From: JBMNCQ01 sp049366715
GTDB lineage: Bacteria; Bacillota; Peptococcia; Peptococcales; BICA1-8
NCBI GenBank assembly: GCA_049366715.1
Contig: JBMNCQ010000004.1
Location: forward strand, 124,001 to 188,000
Direction of reading: 5' to 3'
DNA: 64,000 nt
The translations under genes and the position numbers were made by a program. The notes beneath the pieces are model-generated. The model was not told the origin of the DNA, did no database searches, and worked only from the letters and a program-made list of their open reading frames with translations. Below are positions 58,509 through 64,000 of this stretch, piece by piece (within the stretch, counting starts at the first letter, position 1; every line of letters starts with the position of its first letter).

Positions 58509-60347
58509 TTATTCTATAGCAGCTTCACTTTGAGAGGAATAAGATTCACAAATACCTATTAATAATTCAAATAGGTATCTAAAATTTGCAAATTCTTCAG
58601 ATTCTAATGTAGGTACAATAGTCTCAGCAAAATATGTTTTTGTATTTCTTTCAACTTTCATCAGATGTAGTTCAGTCGCATCTTGCTCTCCAACAACGAT
58701 ACCACTCTCCGTAACCATCCTAACTTTCTGTGGAGTTAAACCTATCTTTATTCCATTAACTTCCTTGTCTAATCCACTTTCATTAAAATAAAATTCAATA
58801 GGAAGGTTTAAAGAATTTGCAAACTGTTCTTTACCCGGAGGTGTGGGTAAAACAACCGCTATTGACTTATTATTTTTATGTATTTTTACATTTGGATTTT
58901 GTTCTATAAAGTTTTTGCTCAGCTTACAAAAACCTTTCTCATAACCAGCTTTATCATTATCAAAAATGCCAATAACTATATTTACATTGGATGGCCGAAC
59001 AACTTCTAAACTTTTTGCTAATATATCATATCCAGCAGAACCACCATTTGGATGGTTAGCCGGCATAACATCGCAACTTTCAATTTTAAACGGTAAAGCT
59101 GTATCTTGGTATAACTTATTCCATGCAGTTTCTAATATTTTTTTATCTGTTTTGCCCTCTGTTATTACAATTGGTCTAGTAGTTTCTTCAATCACTTGTT
59201 CCAAGAACTTTACCTTTTCATTCGTTGCCTCCATTTCTTGTATCCGTTTTATTAAGATTTCATTTACTTCTTTTTGAAGATCGGTAAATCCTAACTCATC
59301 AATGAAATCTTCATTATTTGAATAAGGCATCTCTTTAGTTTCATACTCATCTTGAGCAATTCTTTTTATGAGAACTTCTTCACTTTGTAAAGAAAAAAAT
59401 GCAGGGGAATGGCTGGTCACAAATATTTGAGCTTCCTTAGAATAAATGTCAAGAAAATTACTAGCCATTTTGCTGCAGAGTCTAAACTCTAATGAATTTT
59501 CAGGTTCTTCAAACCCCCAAATATATTTATTTTTTGAAAGTTTAGTTATGTAATGAAGGATACTAGGTATGTATCTTACTCTTATTCCATCTCCTCTTTG
59601 CTCAAGGGGAATTATAAATTGGCCATCTTTTCCATAATTTGTATGTATAAAAAATGCCTTATAAATATCCCGAAAATTTGTAGGTAAACTAACCGAACTA
59701 GTTATTCCCGTTGCATTTTGAAAGTCGGCATTTAGTTCAGTAACTAACCCTACAATTGACTCATTAAAACTTGCCAGCTGTTCTGGAAGACCAGACTGCT
59801 GGAACGAATTATCGTCAAAAATAGCATCTTGCAAATTACTTAGAACTTTTGTAAATACATCTTGGTCCTTAATTGCTGGAATATAAATATATTTGAGAGA
59901 ATTTAAAAATCGAGTCAAAGAAGTTTTTGCTAAAACTAAATCTCTCTCCGTATATTTCCCCATTCGATTTAAGCGTGCCTTTAAATCATCAGTTACGTCT
60001 GGTGTTTTAGAATCTCGATGCCATTTCTTTGTTACTGCGAACTTCTCTGGTAAAGTGTTCTCACACCTATTGCCTCTTGAAAAAATAACTTTAATGGATA
60101 TAAATTGCTTACCTTTAATAGATCTCCGCCTCACTTGATTTAGTCGTTTAACCGAAAAATCTTTGTAAAAGTCTATTGGTGTTTCAAATTCAGTTTCATT
60201 ATTAAAAAATAAATTCAATGCCTTTAAAATATTAGATTTTCCAGCATCATTTATTCCGGCTAAAACAATGAGAGACTTAATATCCTTAATTGTTAGGTTA
60301 TAAATAGATCGAAAATACATTATCTCTATAGAATGAATTAGTTCCAT
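58509..60347 (-). CDS. OLD-family ATP-dependent endonuclease (ABC ATPase plus TOPRIM)
   Basis: In this 612-residue protein the ABC-type ATPase domain has Walker A GINDAGKSN (residues 31-39), signature-like LEQRGDGIRVRYI near 250, Walker B KYIWGFEEPENSLE near 280 and the switch His in FVTSHSPAFF (313). A TOPRIM nuclease domain follows, with Glu397 in VITEGKTDKK and the DxD pair in GIFDNDKAGYE (463, 465). This order is that of phage P2 OLD and GajA. No UvrD-type helicase (GajB) or retron parts are adjacent, so it is a stand-alone, class-1-like OLD rather than Gabija. It is probably an anti-phage nuclease. It lies between repeated tRNA-Cys copies. Confidence 0.9.
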   Translation of the reverse strand: MELIHSIEIMYFRSIYNLTIKDIKSLIVLAGINDAGKSNILKALNLFFNNETEFETPIDFYKDFSVKRLNQVRRRSIKGKQFISIKVIFSRGNRCENTLPEKFAVTKKWHRDSKTPDVTDDLKARLNRMGKYTERDLVLAKTSLTRFLNSLKYIYIPAIKDQDVFTKVLSNLQDAIFDDNSFQQSGLPEQLASFNESIVGLVTELNADFQNATGITSSVSLPTNFRDIYKAFFIHTNYGKDGQFIIPLEQRGDGIRVRYIPSILHYITKLSKNKYIWGFEEPENSLEFRLCSKMASNFLDIYSKEAQIFVTSHSPAFFSLQSEEVLIKRIAQDEYETKEMPYSNNEDFIDELGFTDLQKEVNEILIKRIQEMEATNEKVKFLEQVIEETTRPIVITEGKTDKKILETAWNKLYQDTALPFKIESCDVMPANHPNGGSAGYDILAKSLEVVRPSNVNIVIGIFDNDKAGYEKGFCKLSKNFIEQNPNVKIHKNNKSIAVVLPTPPGKEQFANSLNLPIEFYFNESGLDKEVNGIKIGLTPQKVRMVTESGIVVGEQDATELHLMKVERNTKTYFAETIVPTLESEEFANFRYLFELLIGICESYSSQSEAAIE

Positions 60348-60700
60348 ATCGCAGCACCCCCAAATTTCAAGAATTCTAGATTTTTCTACAAAATCCTCTA
60401 AAACTCTCTAAAATTCCTATTTAGGTAAAATTGCAGATAACTATGATATTCCCATGATATTTTAAGCGTTTTATATCTTGTTTTGTTACATAATATAAAC
60501 TTGTATTGATATACTCTAAAATATTTTTAAGTACCTTGAAAAAATTTTTATAATTTTATTACTATATCCCCTAAGTCCCAACTCAGCATGCTTTATTTAG
60601 TACTATAGTTAAATTGTATCTATTCATCTCTATCGCCAAATTATTACATAATAGTTAAGATTCCTTATAATTCTTTCTTTTCCTCTCCAAAAATTTCCAC
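60348..60700. other. A+T-rich intergenic region upstream of the OLD gene
   Basis: About 350 bases, strongly A+T-rich and without a supportable frame. It should hold the promoter of the nuclease. I see no repeat or RNA gene in it. Confidence 0.5.
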
Positions 60701-60768
60701 AGGCCGCCACCTGAAAAAACAAAAAGCCCAAGTTCACTTTTCATAAGTAAACTCAGGCTCCTTTACAT

Positions 60769-60842
60769 TGGAGGCGGCACCCGGATTTGAACCAGGAATC
60801 AAGGACTTGCGGTCCTTTGCCTTGCCACTCGGTTATGTTGCC
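60769..60842 (-). pseudogene. decayed tRNA-Cys (copy B1)
   Basis: 74 bases; the same acceptor and D-stem lesions as copy A, plus changes in the 3' acceptor strand, leave two mismatched acceptor pairs. The T stem here is a G/C-rich form closer to the remnant at 53322 than to copy B2, so the copy is a mosaic. Confidence 0.78.
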
Positions 60843-60887
60843 ATATTTTATTATGAAGCAGGCCGTGTGAAAGCTTAACCTCACTGA

Positions 60888-61112
60888 AGCAAAAGAACCA
60901 TGACCATGCATCTCACTATAATACCAGACAAAGCTTACCTCTATCCGCTTCATTGGAATAGAAAATTCTTCTTTTCCTTCTTTTAAAAAAATCAATATGA
61001 TTACCCCTTAAACACCACCCCATATTTCCACTCCTGCCCGTTAGTACTTCTTATCGGTTATGCGGTATATTTCTGTGGTGCGGTTTCCCTGGATTACAAG
61101 GTATATTGGATC
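60888..61112 (-). pseudogene. remnant of a RAYT gene (copy B)
   Basis: Same fragment as 58119-58345 (KEGKEEFSIPMKRIEVSFVW), with a few point differences and the same internal deletion, so both arose by duplication after decay. Confidence 0.8.
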
Positions 61113-61155
61113 ACCTCAAATTATTTTTAATTCTACAAAAACATTCCTAATTCTT

Positions 61156-61182
61156 GGAAGCAAGAGAACCGTCCCCGTGCTT
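61156..61182 (+). repeat. REP-like element
   Basis: Identical to the copy at 57897, within the same duplicated block. Confidence 0.82.
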
Positions 61183-61204
61183 TCTCACGATATTGGAATT
61201 TGCC

Positions 61205-61253
61205 AAAAAAAAGAAGCCTGAGTTCACTTTTCATAAGTAAACTCAGGCTTCTT
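61205..61253 (-). terminator. terminator of the tRNA-Cys gene
   Basis: A 17-bp stem with one mismatch (GAAGCCTGAGTTCACTT at 61213-61229, complement 61235-61251), 5-nt loop, and eight T on the minus strand at 61205-61212. The same hairpin follows the other tRNA-Cys copies. Confidence 0.88.
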
Positions 61254-61257
61254 TCAT

Positions 61258-61332
61258 TGGAGGCGACACCCAGATTTGAACTAGGGGATCAAGGACTTGC
61301 GGTCCTTTGCCTTGCCACTTGGCTATGTCGCC
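61258..61332 (-). tRNA. tRNA-Cys (GCA), intact copy
   Basis: 75 bases that fold into a full cloverleaf: acceptor GGCGACA with TGTCGCC, D stem GCC/GGC, anticodon stem AAGGA/TCCTT, T arm CCTAG-TTCAAAT-CTGGG with one G-U pair, U73 and an encoded CCA. The anticodon loop is CCGCAAG, so the anticodon is GCA for cysteine, and base 33 is C instead of the near-universal U. U73 is the cysteine identity base. This is the only undamaged of four copies in the window. Confidence 0.85.
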
Positions 61333-61399
61333 ATATATTGATTGATCAATCAAAAACACTTAACAAAATTCTTCACTTTGCTAAGTGTTTGTAATTTTT

Positions 61400-61751
61400 T
61401 GGTGGAGGTGAGGGGAGTCGAACCCCTGTCCGAAGAACCAGCCACCTGAGCTTCTACGAGTGTAGTCTGTGTTTTAGAATCTCGCCTCCGGAACTCCCAC
61501 AAACAGGATTTCCATCAGCCAGCTATGTTAATGTCCCCTGATGCTACACAGCACTTACAAAAGGGTAGCCTGCTCTGTGGCCCCCTATCCCTCCACGCAG
61601 GCGAAGGAGAGTAGGAGGTTAGGCTGCAATTAAGCAGCTAAAGCGTAATTTTCGTTAGCGTTTACTTTTTTTTGCACCGTTTAGCGAGCTAGTGCGACCT
61701 CGACTCGCTTCTCAAGCCACCGCAATCCCCCGTCGAAACCAGTACACCCCC
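61400..61751 (-). ncRNA. ssrA: transfer-messenger RNA (tmRNA)
   Basis: A 352-nt tmRNA. The 5' end GGGGGTGTACTGGTTTCGAC and the 3' tRNA-like end GGTTCGACTCCCC then TCACCTCCACCA pair as the acceptor stem and T arm. The tag frame reads AAC GCT AAC GAA AAT TAC followed by GCT TTA GCT GCT TAA, giving a tag that ends NANENYALAA. The CCA is encoded. It lies 460 bp downstream of smpB, its protein partner, and 67 bp from the tRNA-Cys. Confidence 0.96.
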
Positions 61752-61805
61752 ATAATAGAAGTTGGAAGCCAGATATCAGAGGTTAGAGAAACCCGTGACA
61801 ATAAC

Positions 61806-61811
61806 ATTATA
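61806..61811 (-). promoter_or_regulatory. extended -10 promoter of ssrA
   Basis: TGCTATAATG on the minus strand gives a perfect TATAAT with the TGn extension, about 55 bp upstream of the mature tmRNA 5' end. No good -35 box is seen 17 bases upstream. Confidence 0.6.
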
Positions 61812-61914
61812 GCATCTACCTGACCCTAAACTCTAATTTTATATCCCGGCCATTATTAGGACCCCTTTAAACAGGAATTCGTTTAGAGGTTAGCAGAGAG
61901 AGAGCCCCAACCCT

Positions 61915-62373
61915 TTATCTCATTCTTTCTTTCATGGCCTTTTCCATATCCCGTTTGGCGGATTTTTCTGCTGCTGCCTCCCGCTTGTCATAAAGCTTCT
62001 TACCCTGGGCCAAGGCCAGTTCTACTTTGACTTTGCCCCTGGTAAAGTATACTTTAAGGGGAACCAGTGTCAAACCTTTTTCTTTTGTTTTACCTAAGAG
62101 ACGCATGATTTCTTTTTTGTGCATCAACAATTTCCGCTTGCGGACAGGGTCTGCATTAAACCTGTTCCCCTGCTCGTAAGGACTGATATGCATACTAAAG
62201 AGATATAACTCTCCGTCTTCCACCTGGGCATAGCTGTCTTTGAGGTTGGCCTTACCCTGGCGTAAAGACTTTACCTCCGTGCCCCTGAGCTCCATCCCGG
62301 CCTCAAAGGTTTCTATGATGTGATAATCATGCCGCGCTTTTCTGTTTTCCGTTATTACCTTTACATTTTCCAA
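61915..62373 (-). CDS. smpB: SmpB, tmRNA-binding protein
   Basis: SmpB binds tmRNA and takes it to stalled ribosomes. The sequence shows ENRKARHDYHIIETFEAGME, LRGTEVKSLRQGKANLKDSY, the RNA-contact region RKRKLLMHKKEIMRLLGKTK and the basic tail ending KRDMEKAMKERMR that enters the mRNA channel. I start at TTG 62373 (152 residues), the standard length; the frame is open upstream but that part is hydrophobic and not SmpB. GTG codons at two and three positions earlier are alternatives. It is followed by ssrA and preceded by rnr, a common order in Firmicutes. Confidence 0.95.
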   Translation of the reverse strand: MENVKVITENRKARHDYHIIETFEAGMELRGTEVKSLRQGKANLKDSYAQVEDGELYLFSMHISPYEQGNRFNADPVRKRKLLMHKKEIMRLLGKTKEKGLTLVPLKVYFTRGKVKVELALAQGKKLYDKREAAAEKSAKRDMEKAMKERMR

Positions 62374-62581
62374 ACTAACCACCACACCACTCAGCAAGAT
62401 ACAAAAGAGGCAAAATAAAACCCTGGTCCAAAAACAGTCAGGGTAACATTTTAACACAGAATCAACAGGTATAGCAATGTTTTTTGTGTCGTATATCAAT
62501 TATACCAGAAATTATATATATGTCAAGCAGCCTTTAGTCTGTGGCCATTACAGGTAATTCTCAAATCTCCCTTTTCCATTC

Positions 62582-64000
62582 TCAATTATGCGGTTCCTCT
62601 TCCACCAGTTCCATATCAATCTGCCTGTCGTCTATATTTACTTTTGTGATCTGGATGGTTACCTTTTGTCCCAACTGGTACTGTTTTTTAGTATTTTCAC
62701 CAAGGAGGCTGAAATTCTTTTCGATAAACTGATAAAAGTCATCGGTCATTGTCGAGACATGGACCAGTCCCTCCGCGGAATTTTCCAATTCCACAAAAAA
62801 ACCGAAGGAGGTAACACTGCTTATTACACCTTTAAATATTTCCCCTTCAAACTGCTTCATGTATTCGACGATTTTTAAATCTACACTCTCCCTTTCTGCT
62901 TCTTCGGCCCGTCTTTCCTGTAAAGAAGACTGTTCCGCATACTCACTCATTTTTAAGTGCAGGTGCTCCAGACGCTTTTTGTCCAATTTATTCCCTTTAC
63001 GGATCATTTCTTTGATTGCCCTGTGAATGGCTAAATCAGGGTACCGCCTGATAGGGGAAGTAAAATGGGAATAATATTTGGAAGCAAGGCCGAAATGCCC
63101 CAAAGCTTCAACAGCATAACGGGCATGTTTCATAGAGCGGAGCATAACGGTAGTTATGGCTTTTTCCTCCGGACGGCCTTCCACTTTTTCCACGACCTTC
63201 TGGTATGCTTTGGGATGTACTTTATCCCCGAGACCTTTAATATATAAACCGAAAATGCCTAAGAAATTGTTTAATTCCTCTATATCCTCATAATCGGGCT
63301 CTTCATGAACTCTGTACAAAAAGGGCACATCCAGCCAGTAATAGTGTTCGGCAACGGTTTCATTGGCACAGATCATAAATTCTTCAATGATTTGATCGGC
63401 CAGGGTTCGTTCCCGCCGGAAAATTTCCACCGGCTTGCCTTTTTCATCCAGCAGAACCTTACTTTCCGGGAAATCAAAATCAATGGCCCCCCGCTGAAGT
63501 CTTTTCTGCCTCAGCTTCAGGCATAATTTCTGCATATTTTTAAAAGTATCCACAAATTCCTGATATCGGGCTGTCAGTTTTCCGTCCCCGTCCTCCAGGA
63601 TTTTGGTCACATTTTTATAGGTCATCCTGTGATTAACATGGATGATTGATTCACAAATATCATGCTCTACTACTTCACCGTTATCATTAATATCCATGAA
63701 ACAGGTCATAGCCAGGCGGTCTTCACCGGCATTTAAACTGCAGATGCCATTGGATAAACGCTGGGGAAGCATAGGGATAACCCTGTCTACCAAATATACA
63801 CTGGTCGCCCGGGCTAAGGCTTCTTGGTCCAGGACGGAATCTTCCTGAACATAGTGCCCCACATCGGCAATATGAACGCCTAAACGATAGTTGCCGCCAG
63901 CCAGGATTTCCAGGGAAACGGCATCGTCCAGATCTTTAGCATCCTCCCCGTCGATGGTTACCATAGGTAAATTGCGCAGGTCCCTGCGGCCACTTACTTC
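62582..64000 (-). CDS. rnr: ribonuclease R, C-terminal part (truncated by the window edge)
   Basis: The visible 472 residues cover the RNB catalytic domain and the C-terminal S1 domain; the cold-shock N-terminal part lies beyond 64000. The catalytic motif TIDGEDAKDLDDAVSLE carries the metal-binding Asp residues, and SKYYSHFTSPIRRYPDLAIH is the RNB signature. The S1 domain starts near EGEIFKGVISSVTSFGFFVE. RNase R degrades structured RNA and works with SmpB and tmRNA on non-stop messages, which fits the gene order rnr-smpB-ssrA. The chain ends in an acidic tail (DRQIDMELVEEEPHN). Confidence 0.95.
   Translation of the reverse strand, partial: EVSGRRDLRNLPMVTIDGEDAKDLDDAVSLEILAGGNYRLGVHIADVGHYVQEDSVLDQEALARATSVYLVDRVIPMLPQRLSNGICSLNAGEDRLAMTCFMDINDNGEVVEHDICESIIHVNHRMTYKNVTKILEDGDGKLTARYQEFVDTFKNMQKLCLKLRQKRLQRGAIDFDFPESKVLLDEKGKPVEIFRRERTLADQIIEEFMICANETVAEHYYWLDVPFLYRVHEEPDYEDIEELNNFLGIFGLYIKGLGDKVHPKAYQKVVEKVEGRPEEKAITTVMLRSMKHARYAVEALGHFGLASKYYSHFTSPIRRYPDLAIHRAIKEMIRKGNKLDKKRLEHLHLKMSEYAEQSSLQERRAEEAERESVDLKIVEYMKQFEGEIFKGVISSVTSFGFFVELENSAEGLVHVSTMTDDFYQFIEKNFSLLGENTKKQYQLGQKVTIQITKVNIDDRQIDMELVEEEPHN

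Larger units (their letters stand above)
60703..61112. repeat. copy B of the tRNA-Cys/RAYT-remnant repeat
   Basis: Contains terminator, decayed tRNA-Cys B1, a RAYT remnant and the shared GGTATATTGG block; nearly identical to copy A through the remnant. Its first 65 bases also match the remnant at 53246-53325. Confidence 0.8.

Noticed and set aside
58509..60347. Gabija system (GajA plus GajB)
   Set aside because: Only the GajA-like nuclease is present; no UvrD-type helicase gene lies on either side.
62374..62499. Extended N-terminus of SmpB of 42 residues
   Set aside because: It is hydrophobic and cysteine-rich, unlike any SmpB, and the standard length is reached from the TTG at 62373.

Overview
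The window reads as chromosome of an anaerobic Gram-positive bacterium of the Clostridia (Bacillota), most like the Peptococcaceae and their relatives. Supporting signs are purine-rich GGAGG-type ribosome sites, frequent TTG/GTG starts, glycyl radical and Fe-S chemistry, TRAP transporters, and the block rnr-smpB-ssrA at the right end. The genus cannot be fixed from sequence alone.

Region 1 (about 0.1-15.7 kb, minus strand) is one long operon for a choline-degrading bacterial microcompartment of the glycyl-radical type (GRM/cut). It is read from thioredoxin and a thioredoxin-reductase-like gene through two hexamer shell genes, an aldehyde-dehydrogenase homologue whose catalytic Cys is Ser, CutC, CutD, EutS/PduU-, EutP/PduV- and EutJ-like proteins, further shell proteins, PduS, PduT, EutQ, a second (intact) aldehyde dehydrogenase, PduL and a last shell gene. 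Choline is split to trimethylamine and acetaldehyde; acetaldehyde becomes acetyl-CoA and then acetyl phosphate. No alcohol dehydrogenase, choline transporter or regulator is present in the visible part. A separately terminated alkaline-phosphatase-superfamily gene (15.8-17.9 kb) precedes it.

Region 2 (18.4-23.3 kb) is a cytoplasmic molybdopterin oxidoreductase with a four-cluster ferredoxin subunit and a flavoprotein. It is divergent from a FadR-type regulator, with a strong promoter and a candidate operator between them.

Region 3 (23.7-31.6 kb) is a catabolic island: an AraC regulator, then D-2-hydroxyacid dehydrogenase, PanB-like and RraA-like enzymes in one unit, and a metallo-beta-lactamase-fold hydrolase with a TRAP transporter in another. 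A 42-bp sequence occurs upstream of both units. No pathway known to me uses this exact set.

Region 4 (32-37 kb) holds SstT, an HxlR regulator divergent from a PNPOx-like protein, a REP-associated tyrosine transposase (RAYT) flanked by its REP-like repeats, and a threonine-aldolase-like enzyme. REP copies are scattered to 61 kb.

Region 5 (37.5-47.5 kb) is a second catabolic cluster: OPT transporter, Asp/Glu/hydantoin racemase-like protein, DUF1177, an unrecognised protein, AroM, a Crp/Fnr regulator, an M20 peptidase, DUF917, and a cysteine-desulfhydrase-like PLP enzyme. A covarying palindrome lies before the OPT gene and before a decayed copy of its 5' end 10 kb away.

Region 6 (48-64 kb) contains a beta-lactamase-fold protein, a NERD protein, mtnN and mutY, then an island built around repeated tRNA-Cys copies. 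One copy is intact and three are decayed. Between them lie a LigM-like demethylase with a DASS transporter and LysR regulator, and an OLD-family nuclease. The core genes ssrA, smpB and rnr (cut by the window edge) follow.
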